A DNA stretch of 64,000 nt from Sinorhizobium mexicanum (GCF_013488225.1 NZ_CP041240.1:310001-374000), one strand, 5' to 3'. Shown: positions 33,470-43,841, counted from the stretch's first letter. A program made the numbers and translations. The notes: generated by a model not told the origin, from the letters alone.

Positions 33470-34290
33470 ATGTGGGACTACTGGGAAATGGTCGGGGAAT
33501 TCTTTTTAAACGCTATGAATGCCGGCGTTCTCAAGGCCCCTGCGGTCGGCGCCATCTCCTGCAGCCAAACGATTGAACTGATGACCAGAGTCGATCCTGT
33601 TGCCGAAGCCGTCACTGCCGCGAAATCCCAGTCTTTGCGCTGCAGCTCTGCGATCCCCTCTTCGTCAGGGATTGCCGAACTCATCATCGGAACGACTACC
33701 GACGGAGCCCACCGCCTCATCCATCGGGTGAAAGCGGGGTTCATCGACGGCCAGCCGCCGGACAGAACGCACCGTTCGGCTGTGAATTTTACCAGGAGCG
33801 CCGATTTCCGCGGCAGGGGATGCTCCTGGGAGCACGAGCCAAGCGCCCTCGTCTGCAAAGGCTTTGGTGTCGATGAAGGCGTGATCAGAAGGGCATCCGT
33901 ATCAACCGGCTCACTGCCAGCGAGCAGGCTATTTGCGACACGAAGCCTGTTGGCCGCCGGGGCGCCTGCTCCAAAGCAGTGGAGGAAATGCCTGTCGGCG
34001 GCCATGCAGCAATGTTCACGAAAGGCGCCACGACGTGAGAGGAGGCCCGTACGCAAAACAAAGACCGCCGTCGATACGGCAAGTTCGACTTGTCGGAACG
34101 CTGTCAAGAGCATGCGTTCACCTGAGGGCTGCGTGGGCTGCAACCTTGTCAACGTCGGCCACGATCAAGCTCCCTCACCCCGCCGCGCGCCTCGATCCCG
34201 TGTCTGCAGGCCTCTCTCATCATCGACCGCAGGCGCAACCAGGGCGGCCGAGCACACGAATGTTCACGTCAGGCTCCGCCCGCCGAGAAT
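33470..34290 (+). pseudogene. nifU: Decayed nifU (Fe-S scaffold)
   Basis: The frame starting at ATG 33470 begins MWDYWEMVGEFFLNAMNAGVL, the NifU start, and continues with degraded IscU-domain motifs. The first two scaffold cysteines (AISCSQT, LRCSSA) remain, but HCSV of the third is HRSA. The central [2Fe-2S] domain is readable as LVCKGFGVDEGVIRR, where the second Cys of C-x-C is Gly. The next motif appears only in another frame (RRGACSKAVEEM). A C-terminal GCVGC is visible near 34128. The frame change and lost ligands show that no working NifU is made, although the gene's full length is still there. Confidence 0.75.
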
Positions 34291-34296
34291 GCAACC

Positions 34297-35490
34297 ATGA
34301 GATCTATCTATCTCGACAACAACGCAACGACACGGGTCGATCCTGAAGTGGTTGAAGCCATGCTGCCATTCTTCACGGATCAATTCGGAAATCCTTCTTC
34401 GACGCACGCTTTCGGCTCCTCCGTCGGCGTGGCGGTGAGAAAGGCGCGCCAGCAGTTGCAAGCGCTGATCGGCGCGGAGTTCGATTATGAGATCGCGTTC
34501 ACCTCGGGCGGGACGGAAAGCGACACTACGGCGATCCTTTCGGCGCTCGAGGTGATGCCTGAGCGCAGAGAGATCGTGACTTCCGCAGTCGAGCATCCGG
34601 CCGTGCTGACACTCTGCGCGCACCTTGAGATGAGCCGCGGCGTCAAGGTGCACCGCATTCCGGTGGATCAACACGGTCGTCTCGACCTCGATGCCTACAA
34701 GGCCGCCCTCACCGCGCATGTAGCAATCGTTTCGCTCATGTGGGCGAATAATGAGACCGGTACAATCTTTCCCGTGGTTCAGCTCGCCGCGCAGGCCAAG
34801 CTGGTCGGTGCCCTTTTTCATACAGACGCGGTCCAGGCGGTCGGGAAGATTCCAATAGATCTTAAATCGACTGCAATCGACATGCTTTCGCTCTCCAGCC
34901 ATAAGCTGCACGGTCCAAAAGGGATCGGCGCGCTCTATGTAAAACGCGGCGTACGCTTCCGCTCGCTGATCAAGGGGGGGCATCAGGAGCGCGGCAGGCG
35001 CGCGGGTACCGAGAATACGCCCGGCATAGTCGGACTCGGCAAAGCGGCCGAACTTGCCACAAAATTCATGGACGACGAGAACACACGGGTAAAAGCGCTC
35101 CGAGACCGTCTGGAGAAGGGCGTTCTCCAGCGTGTTCCAGACACCTTCGTTACCGGCGATCCGCTGGAGCGGTTACCGAACACCGCGAACATCGCCTTTG
35201 AACATGCCGAAGGCGGTGGCATGCTGCGTCTGCTCAATCACCATGGCATCGCATGCTCCTCCGGCTCGGCCTGCAGCTCCGGCTCGCTGGAATCGAGCCA
35301 TGTCCTGCGAGCGATGAGTATTCCTCAAACTGCGGCACAAGGGACAGTGCGGTTCTCCTTCTCACGCGACAATGGCGAGGAGGATGTCGACCGGGTGCTC
35401 GAAGTCATGCCCGGAATCGTGGAGGAGATGCGTGACACTCCCCGCCCTAAAGCACGTGCCGAAGACCACAATCCGGATAAGGGAGAGTAG
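34297..35490 (+). CDS. nifS: NifS, cysteine desulfurase
   Basis: The 397-residue PLP enzyme shows MRSIYLDNNATTRVDPEV at the N terminus, the PLP lysine (about residue 202) in SLSSHKLHGPKG, and the mobile catalytic cysteine loop GIACSSGSACSSGS near residues 317-330. It releases sulfur from cysteine for Fe-S cluster assembly on scaffold proteins during nitrogenase maturation. It is intact although its usual partner NifU directly upstream is decayed, so it must use another scaffold. A nifV relic follows 3 bases after the stop codon. Confidence 0.95.
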   Translation: MRSIYLDNNATTRVDPEVVEAMLPFFTDQFGNPSSTHAFGSSVGVAVRKARQQLQALIGAEFDYEIAFTSGGTESDTTAILSALEVMPERREIVTSAVEHPAVLTLCAHLEMSRGVKVHRIPVDQHGRLDLDAYKAALTAHVAIVSLMWANNETGTIFPVVQLAAQAKLVGALFHTDAVQAVGKIPIDLKSTAIDMLSLSSHKLHGPKGIGALYVKRGVRFRSLIKGGHQERGRRAGTENTPGIVGLGKAAELATKFMDDENTRVKALRDRLEKGVLQRVPDTFVTGDPLERLPNTANIAFEHAEGGGMLRLLNHHGIACSSGSACSSGSLESSHVLRAMSIPQTAAQGTVRFSFSRDNGEEDVDRVLEVMPGIVEEMRDTPRPKARAEDHNPDKGE

Positions 35491-35493
35491 AAG

Positions 35494-35709
35494 ATGCGGC
35501 CGCCGCTCATGAAGCCTTCACTCTTTCGACCCTGCGATGGCGAGCACGCACCTGGTGTCGCCTTCGCTAAGGCAGAAAAGTTGGGCCTTGCCGGATCTCT
35601 CGCTGCAGTGGGCATCCCGGCTGCCGACGTGATCGCTCGCCAGCCAACCGCATCACCTCCCTCGAAGCGCGCACTTTACGGCTGGAGCCTCAGATGCGGG
35701 AACACTTGA
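35494..35709 (+). pseudogene. nifV: nifV (homocitrate synthase) N-terminal relic
   Basis: This 71-codon frame has an intact-looking start behind GGGAGAG, only 3 bases after nifS. Residues 14-45 read CDGEHAPGVAFAKAEKLGLA and then GSLAAVGIPAADV, which matches the conserved RDGEQxPGVAFxxxEKLxIAxxLxxxGVPxIEV of homocitrate synthases. The preceding DTTLR is degraded and everything after about 50 residues is lost. The relic lies in the ancestral nifU-S-V-W order. The short frame could be translated but cannot be active. Confidence 0.7.
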
Positions 35710-35732
35710 GACCACCGGTTGGGAGAATGGGA

Positions 35733-36116
35733 ATGAGCAGGTGTTTTGATGAGAGTCATCATATTGATGTCAAAGATATCCTCGCGCGGCTAAAGGGTCT
35801 GTCGGCTGCAGAGGAGTTCTTCGCAGTGCTTGGCGTCTCCTATGACCCGAAAGTGCTCAACGTGTCACGTCTCCATATCATGAAGCGTGTGGGCCAATAT
35901 CTCGGAGAAGAAGATTTCTCCGGTCTGCCCGACCAGGTGATCGCGGCTCGGGCCCGCGCCATGCTGGAACGGGCCTACGAGGATTTCGCGACTGCCTCCC
36001 CGCTCGCGCACCGGGTCTTCAAGGTGCTCAAGGACCACGACCCGGACAATCCCGCTCCACCGGGCCGCACCTTCGTGCCATTCGACTCCGTTCTGAAGCC
36101 GATCGAGAAGAAATGA
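35733..36116 (+). CDS. nifW: NifW, nitrogenase-stabilising protein
   Basis: The 127-residue protein matches NifW: DILARLKGLSAAEEFFAVLGV at the start, then LNVSRLHIMKRVGQYL and the C-terminal FVPFDSVL. NifW helps protect or mature the MoFe protein. ATG 35733 was chosen over 35727 because GGGAG is then 8 bases away. It follows the nifV relic and probably belongs to the iscN-nifS transcript. Confidence 0.9.
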   Translation: MSRCFDESHHIDVKDILARLKGLSAAEEFFAVLGVSYDPKVLNVSRLHIMKRVGQYLGEEDFSGLPDQVIAARARAMLERAYEDFATASPLAHRVFKVLKDHDPDNPAPPGRTFVPFDSVLKPIEKK

Positions 36117-36141
36117 GCCCGTCGCGGTTGCGACACGTCGA

Positions 36142-36157
36142 TGTCGCGAACCCGACA
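36142..36157. promoter_or_regulatory. NifA upstream activator site of fixABCX
   Basis: TGTCGCGAACCCGACA fits TGT-N10-ACA and lies about 90 bases before the -24 box, the usual distance. Confidence 0.8.
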
Positions 36158-36233
36158 ACTTCGGCTGAGACGCCGCACCCTCTGAACTGGAACGTCCCCG
36201 CTTTTCAAAAGGATAGGGGAGGCGCGGAGCGTT

Positions 36234-36249
36234 TGGCACAAATGATGCT
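36234..36249 (+). promoter_or_regulatory. Sigma-54 promoter of fixABCX
   Basis: TGGCACAAATGATGCT has a perfect -24 box and GG-N10-GC spacing; the -12 box is ATGCT. It lies about 57 bases before fixA. Confidence 0.85.
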
Positions 36250-36306
36250 TGCAAGGAAATGACGTGCCAAGCCCGCCATCCAAACAGGAGGGAGCAAGAA
36301 CCCGCC

Positions 36307-37158
36307 ATGCACATCGTAATCTGTATCAAGCAGGTGCCGGACTCCGCACAGATACGAGTCCATCCGGTGACGAACACAATCATGCGTCAGGGTGTGCCAA
36401 CCATTATCAATCCCTATGACCTGTTCGCCCTGGAGGAGGCACTCAAACTGCGCGACGCCCATGGCGGCGAGGTCACCGTGCTCACCATGGGGCCGCCCAT
36501 GGCAGAGGACGCTTTGCGCAAGGCGCTCACTTACGGCGCCGACCGCGCGGTACTTTTGACCGACCGATATTTCGCCGGCTCCGACACTCTGGCGACCTCA
36601 TTCGCTCTTTCTCAAGCTATCGCGAAGATCGGCGAGACCTTCGGTACGCCTGATATCGTCTTCACCGGCAAGCAGACGATCGACGGCGACACCGCTCAAG
36701 TCGGTCCCGGCATCGCCAAGCGCCTCGACCTCATGCAGCTCACCTACGTCGCGAAGATCGCCTCCATTGATCTAAACACGCGCGAGATCACAGTAGAGCG
36801 CCGCTCGGAAGGCGGCACGCAAACGCTGATGAGCAAGCTCCCTTGCCTCATCACAATGCTGGAAGGCACCAATGAGATCCGCCGCGGCTCGCTCGACGAC
36901 GCGCTACGCGCCGCTCGCAGCCGGATCGTGAAGTGGAGCGCGGCCGACGCAGGTATTGAGGACCTCACCAAATGCGGCCTGCGCGGATCTCCAACCGTCG
37001 TCAAGCGCGTCTTTGCCCCTGCTGCGCGGGCCGAAAAGGCGGAGCAAATCGACACCACCGAAAAGACGCCGCGCGATCTTGCCGATGCGTTGATCGCCGG
37101 GATCTTCTCGCGCCAGCCGGCGCTGGAAGACGAACTCGCCTTCGATGGCGACGCGTGA
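36307..37158 (+). CDS. fixA: FixA, electron-transfer flavoprotein beta-type subunit
   Basis: The 283-residue protein begins MHIVICIKQVPDS and contains the ETF-beta nucleotide-binding region VFTGKQTIDGDTAQVGPGIA. FixA and FixB form a bifurcating flavoprotein that, with FixC and FixX, drives electrons from NADH to quinone and ferredoxin/flavodoxin for nitrogenase. GGAGGGAG precedes the ATG. A NifA site and sigma-54 promoter lie upstream. Confidence 0.95.
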   Translation: MHIVICIKQVPDSAQIRVHPVTNTIMRQGVPTIINPYDLFALEEALKLRDAHGGEVTVLTMGPPMAEDALRKALTYGADRAVLLTDRYFAGSDTLATSFALSQAIAKIGETFGTPDIVFTGKQTIDGDTAQVGPGIAKRLDLMQLTYVAKIASIDLNTREITVERRSEGGTQTLMSKLPCLITMLEGTNEIRRGSLDDALRAARSRIVKWSAADAGIEDLTKCGLRGSPTVVKRVFAPAARAEKAEQIDTTEKTPRDLADALIAGIFSRQPALEDELAFDGDA

Positions 37159-37173
37159 AGGCAAGGAGCAACG

Positions 37174-38283
37174 ATGTTGAACACGAAGCAAGGCACCCCT
37201 CCTCCAGCCGCTGGCCGTGCCGGCATGAAGAAGGAACTGCCCGAGCATTTCAAGGACTACCGGCACGTTTGGGTCTTCATCGAGCTGGAGCGGGGCCAGG
37301 TCCATCCCGTCTCCTTCGAGCTGCTCGGCGAAGGCCGCAAGCTTGCTGACAAGCTGGGGGTCGAGCTTGCCGGCGTCGTTCTCGGACCGGCGGGAGAGGC
37401 CACCCTTTATGCCGTTGCCGAGGCCTTTGCTTACGGCGCCGATCTTGCCTACCTGGTCGAGGCGCCGCTCCTCGAAGACTACCGCAACGAGCCTTTCACC
37501 AAAGCAATCACGGACCTGGTCACGACATACAAACCGGAGATTCTGCTTCTCGGTGCGACCACGCTCGGCCGCGATCTTGCCGGTTCCGTTGCAACGACGT
37601 TGTTGACGGGGCTGACGGCCGACTGCACCGAGCTTGATGTGGATGCGGACGGCTCGCTCGCCGCGACCCGGCCGACCTTCGGCGGCTCTCTGCTATGCAC
37701 AATCTACACCCTCAACTGCCGTCCGCAGATGGCAACAGTGCGGCCGAGGGTCATGGCCATGCCGCAGCGCGTGAACAAGCCGATCGGGCGTGTCATTCAG
37801 CATGAGGTCCCGATGGTAGAGGAAGAGATCGTTACCAAGGCCCTCGGCTTCCTGTCCGATGGCCAGTCGTCGAACGCCAATCTCGCCTATGCCGACGTCG
37901 TGGTTGCCGGAGGCCTTGGTCTCGGCGCGGCGGAGAACCTGAAGCTTGTAAAGAATCTCGCGCGGGCGATTGGGGCCGAGTATGGCTGTTCGCGCCCGCT
38001 GGTCCAGAAGGGCTGGATGCCGGCTGATCGGCAGATCGGCCAAACCGGCAAGACCATCCGGCCGAAGCTCTACATCGCGGCCGGGATCTCGGGCGCCATC
38101 CAGCACCGGGTTGGCGTCGGGGGAGCTGATCTCATAGTGGCGATCAACACCGACCGAAACGCGCCGATTTTCGATTTCGCTCACCTCGGCGTGGTGACCG
38201 ATGCGATCCGCTTCCTGCCGTCTTTGACGGAAGTCTTCACCCATAGGCTGTCGCCGCACAGTCGCGATAAGCTTGCGAACTGA
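37174..38283 (+). CDS. fixB: FixB, electron-transfer flavoprotein alpha-type subunit
   Basis: This 369-residue ETF-alpha-type protein has the C-terminal FAD-binding domain with [27 protein letters not shown] and [11 protein letters not shown]...[13 protein letters not shown]. It is the FAD-binding partner of FixA. It follows fixA by 15 bases and precedes fixC by 5 bases. Confidence 0.95.
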   Translation: MLNTKQGTPPPAAGRAGMKKELPEHFKDYRHVWVFIELERGQVHPVSFELLGEGRKLADKLGVELAGVVLGPAGEATLYAVAEAFAYGADLAYLVEAPLLEDYRNEPFTKAITDLVTTYKPEILLLGATTLGRDLAGSVATTLLTGLTADCTELDVDADGSLAATRPTFGGSLLCTIYTLNCRPQMATVRPRVMAMPQRVNKPIGRVIQHEVPMVEEEIVTKALGFLSDGQSSNANLAYADVVVAGGLGLGAAENLKLVKNLARAIGAEYGCSRPLVQKGWMPADRQIGQTGKTIRPKLYIAAGISGAIQHRVGVGGADLIVAINTDRNAPIFDFAHLGVVTDAIRFLPSLTEVFTHRLSPHSRDKLAN

Positions 38284-38288
38284 GGGGC

Positions 38289-39602
38289 ATGACCATGACA
38301 GAAGAAAAGTTCGACGCCATAGTTATCGGGGCAGGTATGGCCGGCAACGCAGCCGCTTACACCATGGCGAGCCGCGGTTTGAAGGTGCTGCAGCTGGAGC
38401 GCGGCGAGTATCCGGGCTCCAAGAATGTCCAGGGCGCCATCATGTACTCAAATATGCTGGAGAAAATCATCCCGGACTTTCGGGACGATGCGCCTCTCGA
38501 GCGGCATCTGGTCGAGCAGCGCTTCTGGATGATGGACGACACATCCCACGTCGGGATGCAATACCGCTCGGATGACTTCAATGAGTCGAGGCCAAACCGC
38601 TATACGGTCATTCGCGCCCAGTTCGACAAGTGGTTTTCGCGCAAGGTGCGCGAGGCGGGAGCCACGGTTCTGTGCGAAACGACGGTGACCGAACTCGCCC
38701 GCGATGCAGATGGAAACGTGATCGGCGTTCACACCGACCGCATCGGCGACGTGATCCTGGCGGACGTGGTCGTTCTCGCAGAAGGGGTCAATGGGCTGCT
38801 CGGCACGCGGGCTGGCTTGCGTGAGACGCCGAAACCCGAAACCGTGGCGCTCGCAGTCAAGGAAATGCATTTCCTGCCCGAAGAGGTGATCGACCAGCGG
38901 TTCGGCCTCAAGGCCAACGAAGGCTGTGTGATCGAGGCCGCCGGTACGATCTCCCGTAGCATGGCCGGGCTCGCCTTCCTCTACACCAACAAAGAGTCGA
39001 TCTCGATCGGCATCGGCTGTCTCGTCTCGGATTTCGCCGCGACAATGGAGAGCCCTTACGACCTGCTCGAAAACTTCAAGAACCATCCGTCGGTCCGGCC
39101 GCTGATCGCAGACTCGGAGGTCAAGGAATATGCCGCTCATCTCATTCCGGAAGGTGGTTACAAGGCAATCCCGCAACTCTTCGGCAATGGCTGGGTCGTC
39201 GCAGGCGACGCCGCGCAGCTCAACAACGCCGTGCACCGGGAGGGATCCAACCTCGCCATGACGTCCGGGCGCCTCGCCGGTGAGGCCATCTTGCAGGTCA
39301 AGAAACGCGGGGATCCAATGGTCAAGGAGAACCTCGCCCTCTACAAGTCGAAGCTGGACAAGTCGTTCGTCATAAAAGATTTGCGGAAATACAAGGACAT
39401 GCCCGCCCTGCTCCACACCAACTCCCGCAATTTCTTCACGACATATCCGCAATTGCTGTCGCAGGCTGCACAGAACTTCATGCGTGTCGACAGCACCCCG
39501 AAGCTCGACAAGGAACGGGCGACTACGGCGGCCTTCGTCAAGGAGCGCTCGCGCTGGGGGCTCGTTAGTGACGCAGTCCGCTTGGCATTCGCCTGGCGCT
39601 GA
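38289..39602 (+). CDS. fixC: FixC, ETF:quinone oxidoreductase-like flavoprotein
   Basis: The 437-residue flavoprotein begins with the FAD-binding Rossmann motif [18 protein letters not shown] and has the second flavin motif GDAAQLNN...[16 protein letters not shown]. It receives electrons from FixAB and passes them through FixX and quinone at the membrane. It lies in the fixABCX operon, 12 bases before fixX. Confidence 0.95.
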   Translation: MTMTEEKFDAIVIGAGMAGNAAAYTMASRGLKVLQLERGEYPGSKNVQGAIMYSNMLEKIIPDFRDDAPLERHLVEQRFWMMDDTSHVGMQYRSDDFNESRPNRYTVIRAQFDKWFSRKVREAGATVLCETTVTELARDADGNVIGVHTDRIGDVILADVVVLAEGVNGLLGTRAGLRETPKPETVALAVKEMHFLPEEVIDQRFGLKANEGCVIEAAGTISRSMAGLAFLYTNKESISIGIGCLVSDFAATMESPYDLLENFKNHPSVRPLIADSEVKEYAAHLIPEGGYKAIPQLFGNGWVVAGDAAQLNNAVHREGSNLAMTSGRLAGEAILQVKKRGDPMVKENLALYKSKLDKSFVIKDLRKYKDMPALLHTNSRNFFTTYPQLLSQAAQNFMRVDSTPKLDKERATTAAFVKERSRWGLVSDAVRLAFAWR

Positions 39603-39614
39603 AGGAGAGATGAG

Positions 39615-39914
39615 ATGACGATCGCAGTCACCAACTTGCGCGTAGAGGAAAAGCTTTACCAAAATCGCTATGTGGTCGATTCAGGACGCCCGCACATTAA
39701 AGTACGACCACACCAGTCGCCGAGCGCGAAGCTGTACGCCCTCACAAGCGTCTGCCCGGCCAAATGCTATGAGTTGAATGACAACGGCCAAGTGGAGATC
39801 ACCGCCGACGGGTGCATGGAGTGCGGCACATGCCGAGTCCTTTGCGAGGCAAGTGGTGAGATCGAGTGGAATTACCCGCGAGGCGGCTTCGGTGTCCTCT
39901 TCAAGTTCGGATGA
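39615..39914 (+). CDS. fixX: FixX, ferredoxin-like protein
   Basis: FixX (99 residues) carries one cluster-binding pattern [11 protein letters not shown] plus CPAKCYEL, typical of the ETF-QO ferredoxin domain. It completes the FixABCX complex. nifA starts 154 bases downstream. That gap contains no good sigma-54 element, so nifA is likely reached by read-through. Confidence 0.94.
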   Translation: MTIAVTNLRVEEKLYQNRYVVDSGRPHIKVRPHQSPSAKLYALTSVCPAKCYELNDNGQVEITADGCMECGTCRVLCEASGEIEWNYPRGGFGVLFKFG

Positions 39915-40068
39915 CTAGCTCGCAGGCCCTCCCGCGAGTGTCGCAAGCAGCATTGGATTTTTCAGGTTGTCGAAAATGTGCACAATAGGGCTTTGGAATC
40001 ATATGCTTCCAGAGTTCAGAAGAAAAAAGGCGCTTGGAGGAGCACCTGACAACCCCTGAGGAGTTCAC

Positions 40069-41802
40069 ATGCTGCACGATCGGTTCGACGAAGGAAGGCG
40101 GTCTGATTCATCCATTAAAACCAAGACGGATATCTCCGTCAGCGGAATTTACCAGATATCGAAAGTCCTCACCGCCCCCACCCGGCTGGAGATCACGCTC
40201 ACCAATGTCGTGAACATCCTCTCCTCGATGCTCGAACTGCGTCACGGAGCAATCGTCGTCCTGGACGAAGAAAACGAGCCAGAAATTGTCGCGACTGCCG
40301 GCGTCACGCCCTCACCTCAATCCGGCCGTGGCCGAGTTATACCGCAGGCCGCGATAGACGAGATCGTGGCTACGGGGGCGCCGGTCGTCATACAGGATGC
40401 TAGCAAATCGGAGCTCTTCCGGGCGCAACTTCAGACGGCTTCGAACGGCGGCACCATCTCTGGTCGCTTTATTGGGGTCCCGGTAAGGGCCGAGCGCAGG
40501 ATCCTTGGAACGCTATCGGTCGTCCGCGCCAGGGGCGACGCCACTAGCTTGCCCTATGACGAAGACGTACGCTTTCTCACAATGGTCGCCAACCTTGTCG
40601 GCCAGACAATCTGGCTCCATCGCACTTTTGGCATGGACGGTCAGCAGCTTATGGAGGAGCAACGCAGACACGACAAATCCCCAGACGACGAGAGGAACGA
40701 CACCGGCGGGCGTCTGCCTGCCAAAATCGACTGGATCGTCGGGGAGAGTCCCGCTGTCAAGCAGGTGCTCGCAACCGTCTCGGCCGTGGCGCCGACGAAT
40801 ACCACCGTACTTCTGCGGGGCGAAAGCGGCACCGGCAAGGAATTCTTCGCACAGGCCATCCATGAGCTTTCACCTCGGAAGAAGAAACCTTTCGTAAGAC
40901 TGAACTGCGCCGCACTGCCTGAAGGCGTTCTGGAATCAGAGCTGTTTGGGCATGAAAAGGGCGCCTTCACGGGGGCTATCTCGCAACGCGCGGGCCGTTT
41001 CGAACTGGCAAATGGCGGAACCCTATTGCTTGATGAGATCGGCGAGATCTCGCCTGCATTTCAGGCCAAGCTGTTGCGCGTCTTGCAGGAAGGTGAACTG
41101 GAGCGGGTTGGCGGCACCAGAACGCTAAGGGTCGACGTGCGGCTCATATGCGCCACCAACAGGGACCTCGAGACAGCCGTCGCCAATGGAGAGTTCAGGG
41201 CTGATCTTTATTACCGCATCAATGTGGTGCCAATTGTCTTGCCGCCGCTCAGAGAGCGACCCGGCGATATTTCGCGCCTTGCAAAGGCTTTCCTCAAACG
41301 ATTCAACAAGGAGAACGGCCGCGAACTCGCCTTCGCGCCGTCGGCGATTGACCTGGTCTCGCGATGCCGATTCCCCGGGAACGTCCGTGAGCTTGAAAAC
41401 TGCGTGCGAAGAACGGCAACACTCGCACAATCCAAGACGATCGTTCAGTCGGATTTCGCCTGCCAGAACAGCCAGTGCCTCTCTTCGCTACTGTGGAAGG
41501 GAGCCGACGGTTCAAACGGCGGCAATGCCACCGATGACCTCGCCAGGGGAATGCCGGCTGGATCGCCGCTCACAGTCAGGCGTGTCTGCGGCTCAGAGAG
41601 CGAGGCGTCCTCTAACGCCTGTGACCCGAACGATCCTGCTTGCCCCGCAATGGGTGCACGTCTGACCGAGCGCGAACGGCTGATCGACGCGATGGAGAAG
41701 TCCGGCTGGGTTCAGGCCAAGGCGGCTCGCGTCCTTGGCCTCACCCCGCGTCAGGTCGGTTATGCTCTACGCCGGCATCAAATCGAGATAAAGAAGTTCT
41801 AA
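40069..41802 (+). CDS. nifA: NifA, sigma-54-dependent activator of nif genes
   Basis: The 577-residue protein has an N-terminal GAF domain (about residues 45-185) and a central AAA+ domain with Walker A GESGTGKE (about 250), the GAFTGA sigma-54 contact loop (about 298) and LLLDEIGE. A cysteine-containing linker follows (FACQNSQC and ACDPNDPAC), then a C-terminal Fis-type HTH (AKAARVLGLTPRQVGYAL). The extra cysteines are typical of the oxygen-sensitive rhizobial NifA. It activates the TGT-N10-ACA promoters seen in this window, including the one upstream of its own fixABCX-nifA unit. Confidence 0.95.
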   Translation: MLHDRFDEGRRSDSSIKTKTDISVSGIYQISKVLTAPTRLEITLTNVVNILSSMLELRHGAIVVLDEENEPEIVATAGVTPSPQSGRGRVIPQAAIDEIVATGAPVVIQDASKSELFRAQLQTASNGGTISGRFIGVPVRAERRILGTLSVVRARGDATSLPYDEDVRFLTMVANLVGQTIWLHRTFGMDGQQLMEEQRRHDKSPDDERNDTGGRLPAKIDWIVGESPAVKQVLATVSAVAPTNTTVLLRGESGTGKEFFAQAIHELSPRKKKPFVRLNCAALPEGVLESELFGHEKGAFTGAISQRAGRFELANGGTLLLDEIGEISPAFQAKLLRVLQEGELERVGGTRTLRVDVRLICATNRDLETAVANGEFRADLYYRINVVPIVLPPLRERPGDISRLAKAFLKRFNKENGRELAFAPSAIDLVSRCRFPGNVRELENCVRRTATLAQSKTIVQSDFACQNSQCLSSLLWKGADGSNGGNATDDLARGMPAGSPLTVRRVCGSESEASSNACDPNDPACPAMGARLTERERLIDAMEKSGWVQAKAARVLGLTPRQVGYALRRHQIEIKKF

Positions 41803-41984
41803 GCCTGCTGGTGACGTCGATCGTCAGGCCAAACTTGCCCCGCCTCCCCTCGTGTGCTTGAGGCGCGCTGCCTTTTAAACCCTTGTCTGCCCACAGTCGG
41901 AAACCTTACAAAACCTTGTCGGCGAGAAAATGAATGGAATCGGACAAAAAAAGCTAACCGATTGAAGGGAATAGCGCTTCTCGT

Positions 41985-42000
41985 TGGCATGGCTCTTGCG
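41985..42000 (+). promoter_or_regulatory. Sigma-54 promoter of nifB
   Basis: TGGCATGGCTCTTGCG has GG-N10-GC spacing and lies 38 bases before the nifB ATG. No TGT-N10-ACA site was found in the nifA-nifB gap. Confidence 0.8.
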
Positions 42001-42037
42001 TTTTGTAACGCGACGTTATGCAGCAACGGAGCCTTCA

Positions 42038-43519
42038 ATGTCCTCACCGATGATTTCGCTTAAAAGCCTGACCAGCACGACAACAATGAATCAGCTGCTG
42101 GCGACCGCGAAGTCCGGTGCTTGCGCATCCTCATCCTGCGGTTCGCCCGCAAAGCCGGAGGACGTGGACTCTGCTACCTGGGAGAAGATCAAGGACCATC
42201 CCTGCTATTCAGAAGAAGCGCACCACTATTTCGCACGCATGCACGTCGCGGTCGCCCCAGCCTGCAATATCCAGTGTAACTACTGCAATCGTAAATATGA
42301 CTGCGCCAATGAAAGCCGGCCCGGGGTCGTCTCGGAAAGGCTGACGCCGGACCAAGCGCTGCGAAAGGTCATTGCGGTCGCCAATGAAGTCCCGCAGCTT
42401 TCCGTGCTCGGCATCGCCGGACCGGGCGATGGCTGTTATGACTGGAAGAAGACAAAGGCGACATTTGAACGCGTCGCGAGCGAAATCCCCGACATCAAGC
42501 TGTGCCTTTCGACCAACGGTCTGGCGCTGCCCGACCATGTCGACGAGCTTGCGGACATGAACGTTGATCACGTGACGATCACCATCAACATGGTCGATCC
42601 GGAAATCGGTGCGAAAATATATCCCTGGATTTTTCATGACCACCGCCGCTTTACCGGACTTGAAGCCGCCAAGATCCTGCACGAGCGGCAGATGTTGGGT
42701 CTGGAAATGCTCACCGCGCGCGGCATCCTCACCAAGATCAATTCGGTGATGATCCCCGGGGTAAACGACGAGCACCTGGTCGAGGTGAACAAATGGGTCA
42801 AGGAACGCGGCGCGTTCCTGCACAACGTGATGCCACTGATTTCCGACCCGGTGCATGGAACCTATTACGGCCTGACCGGGCAGCGCGGCCCGCGGGCGGT
42901 CGAACTGAAGACGCTTCAAGATCGCCTCGATGGCGGCGCCAGGTTGATGCGTCATTGCCGGCAGTGCCGGGCCGATGCGGTCGGCCTGCTGGGCGAGGAT
43001 CGTGGCCAGGAATTCACCCTGGACCGGATTCCCGGCGAGGTGCGCTACGACGCCAGCAAGCGCGAGACCTATCGGGAGGTGGTCGCGCGCGAGCGAGGTG
43101 ATCACGTGACGGCCAAGAGCGAGGCGATCGGGATGGTCAAGGCGGCAGGCTCCAGCGGATTACTCCTCGTTGCCGTAGCCACCAAAGGCGGCGGCCGTAT
43201 CAACGAACATTTCGGCCATGCGAAGGAATTCCAGGTTTATGAAGCCTCGGCCATCGGGATCAACCTCGTCGGGCATCGCAAGGTCGAGCAGTATTGCCGC
43301 GGCGGCTGGGGCGAGGAGTCCACCCTCGATGACGTCATCGCTGCGCTCGAAGGTATAGATATCCTGTTGTGCGCCAAAATCGGAGATTGCCCTAAGGATC
43401 AGCTCACGGAGGCTGGAGTCCGTGTAACGGACGACTATGGCTATGACTACATTGAGACGGCCGTCAGCGCGCTTTACGCCGCCGAATTTGGGCTCGAACC
43501 ACTGGCGGCCACGGCCTGA
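42038..43519 (+). CDS. nifB: NifB, radical-SAM FeMo-cofactor precursor synthase
   Basis: The 493-residue protein has the radical SAM motif C-x3-C-x2-C (CNIQCNYC, about residues 75-82) and additional cluster ligands ([16 protein letters not shown]). A C-terminal NifX-like cofactor-binding domain ([19 protein letters not shown]) follows. It fuses Fe-S units and inserts carbide to make NifB-co. ATG 42038 was chosen because GGAG lies upstream and the longer frame runs through the sigma-54 promoter. Confidence 0.95.
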   Translation: MSSPMISLKSLTSTTTMNQLLATAKSGACASSSCGSPAKPEDVDSATWEKIKDHPCYSEEAHHYFARMHVAVAPACNIQCNYCNRKYDCANESRPGVVSERLTPDQALRKVIAVANEVPQLSVLGIAGPGDGCYDWKKTKATFERVASEIPDIKLCLSTNGLALPDHVDELADMNVDHVTITINMVDPEIGAKIYPWIFHDHRRFTGLEAAKILHERQMLGLEMLTARGILTKINSVMIPGVNDEHLVEVNKWVKERGAFLHNVMPLISDPVHGTYYGLTGQRGPRAVELKTLQDRLDGGARLMRHCRQCRADAVGLLGEDRGQEFTLDRIPGEVRYDASKRETYREVVARERGDHVTAKSEAIGMVKAAGSSGLLLVAVATKGGGRINEHFGHAKEFQVYEASAIGINLVGHRKVEQYCRGGWGEESTLDDVIAALEGIDILLCAKIGDCPKDQLTEAGVRVTDDYGYDYIETAVSALYAAEFGLEPLAATA

Positions 43520-43554
43520 CCCCCCCGTCATTCCATCAAAACCAGGAGCTGAAA

Positions 43555-43749
43555 ATGGCCTTCCGGATCATCGCATCCCAATGCACCCAATGCGGTGCCT
43601 GTGAGTTCGAATGTCCCTCCGGCGCGATCAAGTTCAAGGGAGAGGCCTACGTGATCGATCCGGAAAAGTGCACCGAATGCAAGGGAGAATTCGAATTGCA
43701 GCAATGTGCCTCCGTATGTCCAGTGCCAAAGACCTGCATTCCTGCCTGA
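43555..43749 (+). CDS. fdxN: FdxN, 2[4Fe-4S] ferredoxin
   Basis: The 64-residue ferredoxin has a first cluster motif [11 protein letters not shown] (C-x2-C-x2-C-x3-C pattern) and a second [18 protein letters not shown] with the longer loop known from nif-associated ferredoxins. It donates low-potential electrons to nitrogenase reductase or to NifB. It lies 35 bases behind nifB. Confidence 0.93.
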   Translation: MAFRIIASQCTQCGACEFECPSGAIKFKGEAYVIDPEKCTECKGEFELQQCASVCPVPKTCIPA

Positions 43750-43841
43750 TCTCCAGGCGATTTACCGACCAGTCACGGTGTCCTCCGGAGGACCGTCGGG
43801 TTCCTTTTGACTTCATACGGCCGAGGAATGGAGGAAAGGCC

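Noticed and set aside
39914..39945. CTCGC/GCGAG hairpin behind fixX as a terminator
   Set aside because: The stem is short and no T-run follows.
39968..39984. TGT-N11-ACA in the fixX-nifA gap as a separate nifA control site
   Set aside because: Spacing is one base too long and no proper -24/-12 element lies between it and nifA.
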